The notes under the pieces were generated by a model. The model saw only the letters and a list, made by a program, of their open reading frames with translations, had not been told where the DNA came from and did no database searches. Positions 26,754-35,167 of a stretch of DNA of 63,418 nucleotides are shown piece after piece. Each line of letters opens with the position of its first letter. The first letter of the stretch is position 1. The DNA is from Hymenobacter sediminis (GTDB taxonomy: Bacteria > Bacteroidota > Bacteroidia > Cytophagales > Hymenobacteraceae): NCBI RefSeq assembly GCF_003231285.1, contig NZ_QKNS01000013.1, positions 1 through 63,418 of the forward strand, given 5' to 3'. The translations under genes were made by a program, and so were the position numbers.

Positions 26754-26789
26754 AAATGCGACTTTTGGACCAAACTTTTAACCAAGGCC
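26754..26789 (-). repeat. Tn3 right terminal inverted repeat
   Basis: The complement matches the left repeat at 34 of 36 positions; the two changes are single bases at the TTTAG/TTTGG and AAAAATC/AAAAGTC sites. Confidence 0.93.
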
Positions 26790-26864
26790 ATCTTTCTGAC
26801 TGGCTTTTCGGCTGGCTGGCATCGCCACCCGCTACGAAGCGGGGAGTGCAAGCGTCGCTACTGG

Positions 26865-27124
26865 TGCCGTTATCCGTACCGATAACGGCATGGGTACCGG
26901 TGCACTCAGAGCGCTTGCTCGTGCCCCGAGACTGAGCCGAGGCGAACATGGGCTGCCATCCCTCTTCCAAGGGCTTTCAAGTAGCAAAGGGGCCCTGAGG
27001 GCGAGAAAACGTGGGGCAGCGGGCTACCATGCCCGGGCAAACAAGCAGCGGTATAAGACCGAGAAGCCGTGGTACACCGGTAATGGTGCCGTTATCCGTA
27101 CCAGTAGCGGCCGATAACGGCACC
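26865..27124. repeat. Hairpins built on GATAACGGCA, right of Tn3
   Basis: Perfect 10-bp arms TGCCGTTATC/GATAACGGCA at 26865-26874 and 26881-26890, and perfect 12-bp arms GGTGCCGTTATC/GATAACGGCACC at 27085-27096 and 27113-27124. A related hairpin (GGCACCG/CGGTGCC, 27956-27984) lies on the other side of the lipoprotein gene. They look like repetitive extragenic elements; no gene is seen in 26796-27151. Confidence 0.8.
27003..27069 (+). repeat. Left copy of diverged 67-bp repeat
   Basis: Aligns without gaps to 27884-27950 at about 50 of 67 positions, most differences being transitions. Shared blocks include GAGAAA, GGGG, TATAAG and GAAGCCG. The pair flanks the lipoprotein gene 27152-27724. Confidence 0.7.
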
Positions 27125-27151
27125 GCTGAAAGTAGAGAATGGAAAAGGTGA

Positions 27152-27724
27152 TTAATACTTTACGTCGAATCGGCCTTCCGTCACGCTAACTGTGCCGGTT
27201 CCCGCGGTAGCCTGACCCTTAAACTCGAAGGTGCCGGCCACAATGTGCGCCACGGTATCGAGGCGGGTGATGGTGAGCTGGCCTGGGGAACCGGGTCCTG
27301 TAAGGAGCACCTGCGCGGGAGTTGACTTGGCGTAGGTGAACGTGGCGTAGGCAGGCGTCTGAGTGGGTCGCTGGGGATCAGCGTACTGATTCAGGGCAAC
27401 AGAGCCCGCGGTGCGGATATTGGGCACGTAGAGGCGAATACTAGTATCGCTGAAGGGAGCGCTTTCCACGTCTGTAGTCCGGCTGAGCATTACCGTCAGC
27501 TGGTTACCCGTGGCACCGCGCTGGTAGCTGGCTTGCGTAGCCGGACCAACAAACAGCGTGGTAGCCGGCAGCCATACGTGCCCGTCAACTTTAGCTCCTG
27601 CTGTATTCTGGCCAGTTTGGGTTGCTGCCGGCAGGTTGGGGGCCGGCGCTTCCGCTTTCTGACAGGCGCTTAATGCTAGTAGGGAGAGCAGAGCAGCAGA
27701 ATGAAGGGAGCGGCTTGGGAGCAT
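27152..27724 (-). CDS. DUF6252-like lipoprotein
   Basis: About 190 residues starting MLPSRSLHSAALLSLLALSAC, a lipoprotein signal with Cys21. The mature chain has the family opening (GQNTAGAKVDGHVWLP) and closing (LTITRLDTVAHIVAGTF ... VTEGRFDVKY) of small Bacteroidota outer-membrane or periplasmic lipoproteins. The frame extends 39 codons further upstream, but only the chosen ATG gives a signal peptide. It is flanked by two copies of a diverged 67-bp repeat and GATAACGGCA hairpins, which suggests it arrived or was duplicated as a unit. Function is unknown. Confidence 0.75.
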   Translation of the reverse strand: MLPSRSLHSAALLSLLALSACQKAEAPAPNLPAATQTGQNTAGAKVDGHVWLPATTLFVGPATQASYQRGATGNQLTVMLSRTTDVESAPFSDTSIRLYVPNIRTAGSVALNQYADPQRPTQTPAYATFTYAKSTPAQVLLTGPGSPGQLTITRLDTVAHIVAGTFEFKGQATAGTGTVSVTEGRFDVKY

Positions 27725-27883
27725 AACGATTGGGCTTAGATAGCAAAAGACACTGCCTCTTGCGGCACGCAACGCTAGGTGCAAAATGGTACTAATTATA
27801 GGGGTGAAAGTAGGCGAGTATTTCGGTTTCCACGCAGGCATTCCCCGTGCTAGTGGTTTCGGGCAGTAACGAGGTCCTAAGGG

Positions 27884-27950
27884 GAGAAAGTGCGGGGTAG
27901 CAGACTACTGTTCCCTAGCAAGCGAGCAGCAGTATAAGGCTAAGAAGCCG
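27884..27950 (+). repeat. Right copy of diverged 67-bp repeat
   Basis: Partner of 27003-27069. It is followed at once by the GGCACCG/CGGTGCC hairpin, in the same order as the left copy. The rest of 27725-28111 shows no gene. Confidence 0.7.
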
Positions 27951-28111
27951 TTACTGGCACCGCTTCGGTACCGGTAACGGTGCCTGCTCCGGAAGCCACG
28001 CTCAGCACAGGGCCTACGACGCGGGCTGCAGTGCTCCTCGGTAGTATAGCAGGTTACATGCTAAGGAGGAACGTCCTTAGTCTGTGCGTTTTGATCTAGG
28101 ATCTTCCCAGT

Positions 28112-28858
28112 TTACTTACCTTGACCTTGAGAAGCTTTACTTACTTGACGCAGCAGCGGGGTGAACTGCTGGATGAAGTTCTGAATCTCTTGTTTTCTCT
28201 CGGTTGTTTTAGCTTGGTTGCGTACCATCACTTGCTGGGCTTCCTGCAACGTCTGCTTATCAATGCGCTTGGCAATGCGCACTACTATTTCTTCCACTCG
28301 CTTCACAGCATGTACCACCATCGCCTGTTCCAAAAAGGTGTATAAAACAGGTAATGCTGCCGCTGCGCTTATCTGCTCTTCCGGTTTTGCTACCTCCACA
28401 ATTTTCTCCGTTAAGGAGGCTGTATAGTCACGAACAGTACTGATCACGCTCTCTTTCCCCTGGAGTCTGTGGGCGCTGATGGGATCGACGCTCGCCAGCT
28501 TCAACAAGCTGGCATCAAAACTCTCTTTTACTTGCTGCATCTCTTGCGTGAGACGAGGCAACAGCAATTGGCTCATAAACTCCAGAAGCTTTTCGTCTTC
28601 CAGCTCTACTGTAGACGCTGGGAAAGTATCGGGAAAATGTTCTTTGAGCTCCGTTAAGAGTTCACGACAAAAGGTTCGTAGTTGCCCTGCTTGCATTAGC
28701 AAGGCATAGACCTCTAGCAGGGGATAAAGACATTCCCGCAGTATGCGCTTATCGGCCTGCTGACTGTTACGCCACGCCAGTAAATGAGTGAGCGCACCGC
28801 CTACTAGGGTGCCGAGCAAAGTTCCTGCAACAGGGAGTATTTGGGTAAATGTGGACAT
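28112..28858 (-). CDS. Membrane-anchored coiled-coil protein, unknown
   Basis: About 248 residues from MSTFTQILPVAGTLLGTLVGGALTHLLAW, a single glycine-rich membrane segment. The rest is almost entirely helical with heptad-like spacing (VEEIVVRIAKRIDKQTLQEAQQVM), so a coiled coil is likely. No catalytic motif is visible. A longer frame begins at 28948, but the upstream part is AT-rich and lacks signal-like features. It diverges from the operon at 29046 and could share its control region. No family recognised. Confidence 0.65.
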   Translation of the reverse strand: MSTFTQILPVAGTLLGTLVGGALTHLLAWRNSQQADKRILRECLYPLLEVYALLMQAGQLRTFCRELLTELKEHFPDTFPASTVELEDEKLLEFMSQLLLPRLTQEMQQVKESFDASLLKLASVDPISAHRLQGKESVISTVRDYTASLTEKIVEVAKPEEQISAAAALPVLYTFLEQAMVVHAVKRVEEIVVRIAKRIDKQTLQEAQQVMVRNQAKTTERKQEIQNFIQQFTPLLRQVSKASQGQGK

Positions 28859-29045
28859 GAAATATAGAAATTCTACTCCTAGGGTAGCTGCTCTAGGATT
28901 GCTATTATAACAAACTATAAATCTATAATAATTACTATTGTAATACATTGCTTTCTTTGTAAAAATATGACAATAGGCTAGGAAAGCGGGGATCCGCGCG
29001 GTATTGTTGCGGCGTTTCTACTTCTTTTTGTTCTATCCCTACTAC

Positions 29046-30080
29046 ATGTTTACTTCCCAGCAGATCGCCTCGCTAGAAGCCGGAAAAGCGCAGGACCTAC
29101 CCGCTGACTTGGTTCTGCGGGAGCTTCCGCTTCCTTATCCCCTATACAGCGATTTTCTCTACACCGAGTGCTGGCTGCCCGGGCTAGCGACGCTGCCCGA
29201 GCTGCTGGAAGGGCTGCGCCTGAGCACCATGGATATCGAAGGGGGGATGGGGCCCTACTATCACTCCCCACTAGCGGAACGCTTACCGAAAACACGCGCC
29301 CTGCTGGCCCATCGGATGCCGTTCATCCGCGAGTTCAGTGACTATCTGCTTCAGCGCGAACGCCGCCAGATGTATACTGCGGTGGGCTGGTTAACCTACC
29401 TGACCGAGCAGATTCATCTGGCCCAGGCGGAAGACCTGGACTTCTTCCTGACGGAAATCGCAGCCACCCTGCAGCAGCGGCTGGTGATTCGGACCGAAAC
29501 CTGCGCTTACCAGATCACGGAACTTGAGTTCTACTACCATAGCCGGCTGCACCCCGACCCGTATGTTCATCGAGGCACCGAGCAACTCCAACCGTTGCAG
29601 TGGTACTTCAACCAAGCCACCAGTCTAGACTTGACCTTCGGCAACCGGGAGACGAACAGCTACGGCGGGATCCTGCTGCGCGGCCTGCAGCGTATCAGCT
29701 CCGCGGTGGAAGAGCCGGTGCATGCGACCCATCCGTACCATATTGGGCCTCAAGTGCTGACCCGGGCCCTGATCGCCAGTTGGGGCAGCGCGATGAGCCA
29801 GCACACCAGCCGCCTGTACATAGAAGAGACTCCCGCCCCGGGCATGGCAACAAGCGCGACCTGGCGCACCGAGCGGGTGGGCTTGGTGTACCGGCCCGAG
29901 CAGGAAGACGAGGCCCAGCCCTATCTCCACCGTCCGTACCGTTTTATCGTGGACGAAGGTTATGTGTCCAAGTTGCCCCACAAGGAAAGCATCTGTAAGC
30001 ACCAGTACCAGCAAATGCCGCAGAAGATGGACGAGGCAACTGTACGCCGGGTACTAGGCTACAAGCCGGGCTGGCTGTGA
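29046..30080 (+). CDS. Possible DNA-3-methyladenine-glycosylase-like protein
   Basis: 344 residues from the ATG at 29046; an earlier TTG at 29004 is less likely. Residues about 145-220 (LQQRLVIRTETCAYQITELEFYY, HPDPYVHRGTEQL, DLTFGNRETNSYGGILLRGL) follow the order of motifs in Mpg/AAG-type glycosylases: a short strand, I-x-E-x-E-x-Y, a conserved His, then a GG-I-L-x-R strand. The likeness is distant and partly impressionistic. No signal peptide is present. It overlaps the deiminase gene by GTGA, so the two are co-translated and should work together. If the likeness is wrong, it is simply an unknown cytoplasmic protein. Confidence 0.45.
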   Translation: MFTSQQIASLEAGKAQDLPADLVLRELPLPYPLYSDFLYTECWLPGLATLPELLEGLRLSTMDIEGGMGPYYHSPLAERLPKTRALLAHRMPFIREFSDYLLQRERRQMYTAVGWLTYLTEQIHLAQAEDLDFFLTEIAATLQQRLVIRTETCAYQITELEFYYHSRLHPDPYVHRGTEQLQPLQWYFNQATSLDLTFGNRETNSYGGILLRGLQRISSAVEEPVHATHPYHIGPQVLTRALIASWGSAMSQHTSRLYIEETPAPGMATSATWRTERVGLVYRPEQEDEAQPYLHRPYRFIVDEGYVSKLPHKESICKHQYQQMPQKMDEATVRRVLGYKPGWL

Positions 30081-30937
30081 GTACGTTCCCGCTCCCGGGC
30101 GTCTACCTGGCCGACACGCTCGCGCCGCGTCATCCAGGGCTGGCTGCCGAGTTGACGACGGCGCTCAACCAATGCGGCGCACGGGTAGCTACGCTCGCAG
30201 GGACGCGCGACATCTGGGCTCGCGACTACATGCCCGTGCCCACGACCTCGGGTAGGTGGGTGCTGTTTCGCTACGCGCCCGACTATCTACGGCCTAAGTG
30301 CTGGCAGCACACCATCACGGACGGAGCCCAACTGCTGCAGCAGCTGGGCCTGCCGTTTCAGGCTAGTGGTCTGGTGGTGGATGGGGGAAACGTCGTCCGC
30401 TACGCGGGCAAGGTGCTGATGACCGACAAGGTGCTGCGCGAAAACCCCACGATTCCTCGGGGTGACCTGCTCTCGCAGTTGGCCACAGCCCTGGAGGTCG
30501 ACCACGTAGACCTCCTCCCAGCCCACCCGCAGGACTTCACGGGCCATGCCGATGGGCTGGTGCACCTGCTCGACGAGCGAACGGCCCTGGTCAACGATTG
30601 CCGGCAGCGGGAGCCCGGCTACTGGCATCACCTGACCACCTGCTTGCAGCGGGCCGGCTATGCCTGTATTCCCTTGCCCTACAACCCCTACCAGAACACG
30701 AACTATATCTCGGCCGTGGGAACGTACCTCAACTTCTTGCGCGTCGGCACCGGAGTGGTTGTCCCAATCTATCGCCAAGTGGAGGATGAGCCAGTACTGT
30801 GCTCGCTACAAAAGCTTTACCCGCACCACCAGATACTGCCGGTAGAGGCTAGGAGTATAGCTCAACAGGGAGGTGTTTTCCACTGCATCACGTGGACTTG
30901 CTCACCACCTGAGCTTGTTCCTCAAGCTAGGAATTAG
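30077..30937 (+). CDS. Agmatine/peptidylarginine deiminase-family protein
   Basis: 286 residues starting at GTG 30077 inside the previous stop. The order of motifs is that of the Porphyromonas-type deiminase (guanidine-modifying) family: TRDIWARDYMPV near residue 45, VVDGGNVV near 100, GHADGLVHLL with His157 and Asp159, and the catalytic Cys270 in GGVFHC. The family hydrolyses a guanidino group to a ureido group and ammonia, on agmatine or on arginine in peptides. Length is about 60 residues shorter than AguA, and EGG is DGG here, so the substrate may differ. It is coupled to the glycosylase-like gene. Confidence 0.85.
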   Translation: MSTFPLPGVYLADTLAPRHPGLAAELTTALNQCGARVATLAGTRDIWARDYMPVPTTSGRWVLFRYAPDYLRPKCWQHTITDGAQLLQQLGLPFQASGLVVDGGNVVRYAGKVLMTDKVLRENPTIPRGDLLSQLATALEVDHVDLLPAHPQDFTGHADGLVHLLDERTALVNDCRQREPGYWHHLTTCLQRAGYACIPLPYNPYQNTNYISAVGTYLNFLRVGTGVVVPIYRQVEDEPVLCSLQKLYPHHQILPVEARSIAQQGGVFHCITWTCSPPELVPQARN

Positions 30938-31752
30938 CAAGGCCATTTCACGTCGTAGCCAGACTACTCCCGTGCGCACATGCATGAATCTATTGTGTTA
31001 AATTCACTCTGCAAAAATGATGTAGCTGTGATCGATGCTTTGTAACTGGGTGATGCATTGCTGTACCGCTCTTTACGAATCAGCCGCCGCGGCTTGCGGG
31101 AAGCTCCAGGGTATACAGGGAAAACACCCAGCGCTTCAGTTATCCAGTAAGGTGGCCTGAAACGAGTCCGTTTTGTCCTTGCCATCGTTGTAGATCCGAA
31201 TCATTTGGTCAGTGAGCCGCAGGGTAGAGAATCTAGTTGCCTGCTAAAAAAAGATTATGCTCTGCTCATTTACTGGCCCGTAAGGCTCTGGTTTCGGGGC
31301 TGATACTCACCCCTGTGACAGACACTGCACTAGGTTACTTAGTACCGAGTGAAGCCCTCATGACGCTGGGGCAATCGCTCGCTTCCAGCTACGCCCCGCA
31401 CAACGACGGACAACAGTCCGCTGTGCTCTCTGCGGCGGGAGGGTTGCGTCTCGTAGGCCTAGTCTTAGAACGGGCATATGAAAGCAGCTTCTATGGCGGT
31501 GGGGTGTCGCCATAAGTGGCAGTGCTAGATAAGAGGATAGGATCAGATAGAAGCAGAAAATGTTCGCGGCTACATCGGAAAAATAATATTTTATAAGTTA
31601 TAAAAAAGGCAGCTCTGCCTCCTGGCCGCACTGGCCTGAGTGAGAGGGTGGGGCCGGGTATCCTGCGGGTTTAGGCAGGGGACCGACCAGTATAACGATT
31701 ACATTAAGCCATGAGGAAAGAAGTCAAAAAGGGGTACTGCGTGTCAGTACCC
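30938..31752. other. Gene-free stretch with a decayed minus-strand reading frame
   Basis: No intact gene. On the minus strand around 31140-31215 one frame reads LTDQMIRIYNDGKDKTDSFQ before a stop, and other frames continue protein-like for a while, so a broken gene is likely; I cannot name it. The open frame 31237-31515 begins at TTG, has no start signal and no family look. Confidence 0.4.
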
Positions 31753-31844
31753 GTATCCCCGAGTTTAGGGAGAGAGTATCCCCGAGTTTGGGGAGAGAGT
31801 ATCCCCGAGTTTAGGGAAAGAGTATCCCCGAGTTCAAGGGGGGA
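31753..31844 (+). repeat. Four tandem 23-bp repeats
   Basis: Units start at 31753, 31776, 31799 and 31822. Each opens GTATCCCCGAGTT and closes with a G/A-rich block. On the minus strand the core reads CTCGGGGATAC, the same core as the 33-bp array at 3839-3937. The length, head-to-tail order and lack of spacers are those of replication or partition iterons. No gene adjoins; 31845-32457 holds nothing I can support. Confidence 0.9.
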
Positions 31845-32457
31845 AGTATATAGAACGGTAGAAAAACTGTTCATTTCATGTGGAGTGAGAGAGGCGCGTG
31901 CGCGCGGCGTAACCCGAAGGACAATAAAAGGGAAGAAGTATAGCATTCGGCCAAGTAAGTGGTAAGCAGGCCTAGAATGGTTACAAGCGGCTGGCAGACC
32001 GTGTGGACAGGCCTACGGCACACTGGGGGAGGGAACGGGCCGGAAAGAGGGGCTGCTGCCCCGATCGCAGCCCTAAGCAGGAGGTAGTAGCTCGAGACGC
32101 ACAGAAGGCCACCAAGGGCCTCTATCGAATAAAAGAGGACTTAATCATAGCTGATAAGAAAAGGAAAGACATTTCTAGAAGGAAAACAGCGTAGCCAAAA
32201 GGAAGACCGATTTTAATGGGTATATTGGCAGAGTACAATAGGTAAGCTTGCTAATCAAGCGCAGTGGCGAGACAGTAATAGTAAGTCCACCCCCGTGGGT
32301 AACAGGGGCTATATCAAAGAAGTCGCTTTCGGAACATAAGGGAGGCGACGGCGACGCGCTTCCAAAGTCAGTTACATGAAGGAGGAAGGTGCTTGACTGG
32401 CAACGTATCTGGAGCTCCTGTAGCAGATAATCCTCTTCTTTTCCGGTTCTTCGCCTT

Positions 32458-33417
32458 ATGCGATGCTCACTGCTTCTCGGTTTAGGAGGCCTGCTCCTGC
32501 TTGGCACGGTCCACTGCACCAGTATGCGTCCACTGGAGCGCGTTGAGACTATTCCGTTAGTAACGACGGATCTGGACCGCTTCTGGGCCGCCTATCCGGC
32601 CGCGTTGCGCGATACAGCGCACGCTGACCGGATATTTCAGGAACAGTATTTTGACCATGGATCGCCGGGTCTGCACGACTACTTTCGGCGCAAATACAAG
32701 GATGATGCTCACCTATTCGCCCGACATATCCTGCAGCGGCCTCGTTACTACGCCTCGGCCCGGCAGACTATGCAGTCGGTAGCGGAGCAGAAGCCCCAGA
32801 TTCTGGAGGCTTTTCGGCGGCTGCAGCAGCTCTACCCACCGGTGCGGTTCAATTCCGTCTACTTTCTGGTCGGCGGCTTTGCCGGCAGCACTGCCCAGCC
32901 ACCAGGCTTGCTCGTCGAAGTGGACGGAATCAATGGGCCCGGGGTGGACAGGTCGGAGTTGTCACTGGTGCAGCGCAACCGCAGCGTGCCGGTGACGCTG
33001 CTGCCCGCCCTGGTCATCCACGAGATGATTCACAACACGCAGCAGCCGATGGATGGCACCTTGCTCAGTGGCGTCATTCGCGAGGGCATGGCTGATTTCG
33101 TAGCCGAGTTGGTCACGGGGCATCCGGGGACCAATGCCCGCTTGCACGTTTACGGCAACGCCCATGAACGGGAACTGTGGCAGGCCTTTCAGCCCGTCAT
33201 GCTGGGCACCAACCCCCAGCACTGGCTGGTCAATTCCAAGGAGGAAACCCCTGACAAGCCTTGTGATCTGGGCTATTATGTGGGTTACAAAATCTGTCAG
33301 GCCTATTACGAGAAGGCGGCCGATAAACGGCAGGCGGTGGCAGCGATGCTGACGACGAAGGACTTCCGGGCCTTTCTAGCCCAGAGCGGGTACGAGCAGA
33401 GAATGAGCGCGCGGTAG
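32458..33417 (+). CDS. Lipoprotein zinc protease (DUF2268-like)
   Basis: 319 residues. The N-terminus is a lipoprotein signal (LLLGLGGLLLLGTVHC, Cys20). The zinc motif HEMIH at 188-192 (VIHEMIHNTQ) and the downstream Glu209 in REGMADFVAEL give a complete HExxH...E metal site, as in DUF2268-type peptidases. It is probably anchored in the outer membrane and acts in the periplasm or at the surface; the substrate is unknown. It stands alone, with noncoding DNA on both sides. The ATG at 32458 is the only start giving the signal sequence. Confidence 0.85.
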   Translation: MRCSLLLGLGGLLLLGTVHCTSMRPLERVETIPLVTTDLDRFWAAYPAALRDTAHADRIFQEQYFDHGSPGLHDYFRRKYKDDAHLFARHILQRPRYYASARQTMQSVAEQKPQILEAFRRLQQLYPPVRFNSVYFLVGGFAGSTAQPPGLLVEVDGINGPGVDRSELSLVQRNRSVPVTLLPALVIHEMIHNTQQPMDGTLLSGVIREGMADFVAELVTGHPGTNARLHVYGNAHERELWQAFQPVMLGTNPQHWLVNSKEETPDKPCDLGYYVGYKICQAYYEKAADKRQAVAAMLTTKDFRAFLAQSGYEQRMSAR

Positions 33418-33530
33418 CGGAGTGGTTAGGTAACAGGTAGGGAAACTTTCTACGTTGCGGGTTCTACCCTAGCTGCTTACTCGCTGTTACGTGCTCCTCT
33501 AACCGTCGCGACAAGGGCCTTCGTTTGCGG

Positions 33531-33570
33531 GTGTCACGTTTGTTAAACGGACGTTTAACTAATGTGACAC
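33531..33570 (+). other. Palindromic recombination/operator site of the serine recombinase (S1)
   Basis: A 40-bp dyad: outer arms GTGTCAC/GTGACAC (33531-33537, 33564-33570) and inner arms GTTAAACG/CGTTTAAC (33542-33549, 33552-33559) around the central dinucleotide GA. It ends 43 bp before the recombinase ATG. Arm size and 2-bp centre match crossover sites of small serine recombinases. Related sites lie at 35741, 35808 and 39102. Confidence 0.8.
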
Positions 33571-33613
33571 GAGTGTATATTGCTGCACTTTCTCTCCTAA
33601 CCTCGACTTTTTC

Positions 33614-34291
33614 ATGACGCGCTACGTCGCCTACTTCCGCGTGAGTACCGCCCGTCAGGGGCAATCCGGCTTGGGCCTCGAAGCGCAGCAGGCGGCCGTG
33701 AGGACCTTTGTCGGAACGGAGGGGAGCATCGTGGCCGAGTACGTGGAGATTGAAAGTGGACGCAAGAACACGCGGCCCCAGCTGCAGGCTGCTATCACCC
33801 ACGCCAAGCAGGAGGGAGCCGTGCTACTCGTGGCCAAGCTCGACCGCCTGGCGCGCAACGTGGCCTTCCTCGCGACCCTCATGGAAAGTCACGTGCGCTT
33901 CAAAGCCGTGGACCTGCCGGCCGCCGATGAGTTTACCTTGCACATCCTGGCGGCCGTGGCCCAGAAGGAGGCCACAGCCATTTCCGCCCGCACCCGCGAT
34001 GCGCTGGCCGCTAAGAAGGCGCGCGGGTTTCAGCTCGGTACGCCGGCGAACCTGACCCAGGCGTCCCGGGACAAGGCACTAGAGTCCCTACAGCGGAATG
34101 CTAAGAGTAATCTCAGTAATCGGCAGGCCGCGCAGCTCGCGGTGCTGTTGCGGGCCACGGGCGTGAGCTTGCGCGAGATTGCGGCGCGGCTCAATGAGTC
34201 GGGGTATCGGACCCGGCGGGGGAAGTCCTTTCACCCGATGGGCGTCAAGCGGTTGCTGCCAACTGTGGCGAAACCAAACCCGCAACTTTAA
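33614..34291 (+). CDS. Serine recombinase (resolvase/invertase type)
   Basis: 225 residues, intact. The catalytic Ser is in YFRVSTARQG; the KLDRLARNVAFLATLM motif and AAVAQKEATAISARTRDALAAKK helix are typical, and a DDE-free C-terminal helix-turn-helix follows (LLRATGVSLREIAARLNESGYRTRRGKSF). These enzymes invert, excise or resolve DNA at short palindromic sites with a 2-bp core. Such a site lies directly upstream. A decayed relative of this gene is at 37480-37945. Not part of the Tn3 element. Confidence 0.93.
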   Translation: MTRYVAYFRVSTARQGQSGLGLEAQQAAVRTFVGTEGSIVAEYVEIESGRKNTRPQLQAAITHAKQEGAVLLVAKLDRLARNVAFLATLMESHVRFKAVDLPAADEFTLHILAAVAQKEATAISARTRDALAAKKARGFQLGTPANLTQASRDKALESLQRNAKSNLSNRQAAQLAVLLRATGVSLREIAARLNESGYRTRRGKSFHPMGVKRLLPTVAKPNPQL

Positions 34292-34495
34292 AGGAGGGTT
34301 CTGCTGGTGATAACAGCAAGATTTCTTCTGGCTGTCAGCTGAGTGTTTGGTCCCGGCTCCTCTATCTTTAGAGCTCTTATCGAAGCCTGCCCACCTGGCC
34401 ATGGCGGTCGTACTTCTCGTCATCCGCGACCGGTTGCGCTGGCCACTAGCTGAGAAGGCGACCACGGACTATTATCTGAATTACTACCTAAAGCT

Positions 34496-34906
34496 ATGGC
34501 TACCTCGCAGAAGAACATCTACGACGTTTGGGCGTCTGTCTTACTTTTCGTCGCCTTCGCCCTGAGTCTATTGATGAACTTCCTGCGTCACACCGGCTAT
34601 TTCGCCCCGAACCTGGGGACCCAGGAGTATATAATCCTGTACCTGTGCATGCCAGTAGCCTTGGTGATCTACTACTTTATCGGTAAAGGGAAGCGAGAGG
34701 CCAAAACGCTGTTTCTCGCGCTCTATGCCGTCACGCTGTGGGAAATTGTCACCAGCGGTAAAGACTTTCTGGGACAGAACAACCTCGCGACGTTTGATTT
34801 CCTGTCGCAACAGGTGCTACACCTGGGAGCCTGTCTGTTGGTACTTTATACCCTTTGGCTATCCAAATCAACAAGCAAGCCGTCACCGCCTACAACTACG
34901 CGGTAG
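34496..34906 (+). CDS. Small four-helix membrane protein, unknown
   Basis: 136 residues with four hydrophobic segments (VWASVLLFVAFALSLLMNFL, YIILYLCMPVALVIYYFI, TLFLALYAVTLWEIV, VLHLGACLLVLYTLWL) and short charged loops; it is an integral inner-membrane protein. The C-terminus ends in a Ser/Pro/Thr tail. No family recognised. It stands between the recombinase and a decayed gene, 204 bp and 14 bp away respectively. Confidence 0.6.
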   Translation: MATSQKNIYDVWASVLLFVAFALSLLMNFLRHTGYFAPNLGTQEYIILYLCMPVALVIYYFIGKGKREAKTLFLALYAVTLWEIVTSGKDFLGQNNLATFDFLSQQVLHLGACLLVLYTLWLSKSTSKPSPPTTTR

Positions 34907-34920
34907 GAGTGAGTAGGCGT

Positions 34921-35150
34921 ATGCCGACTTCCTACCGTTTCTGTTGGGCCTTGACTTTTGACGTGCAGCTGCCGCTGGTATGGAGGGATGAGCGCTTTCT
35001 GGTTCAGCGTTAGGAGGAAGAGGCTGGGATGTTCTATCCCTTGGATGCCGGATTCTTCTGGGACGTGTAGCAGGAACACGACCGCGTAATGCTCGGCTTT
35101 AAATGCCGGGAGGAGTATGCACCCGATAGTCACCTGGATGATTTAACGAA
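34921..35150 (+). pseudogene. Decayed gene with two in-frame TAG stops
   Basis: From the ATG at 34921 one frame reads like a continuous protein (FDVQLPLVWRDERFLVQR, EEEAGMFYPLDAGFFWDV, QEHDRVMLGFKCREEYAPD) but is cut by TAG after residue 30 and again about 20 codons later. Single-base changes from CAG/TGG would explain both. The family is not recognised. Confidence 0.5.
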
Positions 35151-35167
35151 GTACCCCCCCTGCTACT

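Larger units (their letters stand above)
19746..26789 (+). mobile_element. Tn3-family transposon with two passenger lipoprotein genes
   Basis: Thirty-six-bp inverted ends at 19746-19781 and 26754-26789 match at 34 of 36 positions. Both ends are flanked by ATCTTT (19740-19745 and 26790-26795), a target duplication of 5-6 bp as expected for Tn3 elements. Contents in order: delta-60 repeat lipoprotein, small lipoprotein, tnpR (minus strand), res region, tnpA. The 7044-bp unit appears complete. Confidence 0.93.

Noticed and set aside
31237..31515. 92-codon frame as a gene
   Set aside because: TTG start, no ribosome-binding or signal features, no recognisable family, and it lies in a decayed stretch.
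31753..31844. CRISPR array
   Set aside because: Repeats are head to tail without unique spacers and no cas genes exist; the same holds for 9219-9328 and 3839-3937.
31704..31965. Short open frames on both strands across the 23-bp array
   Set aside because: Both translate the tandem repeat and have no conserved features.
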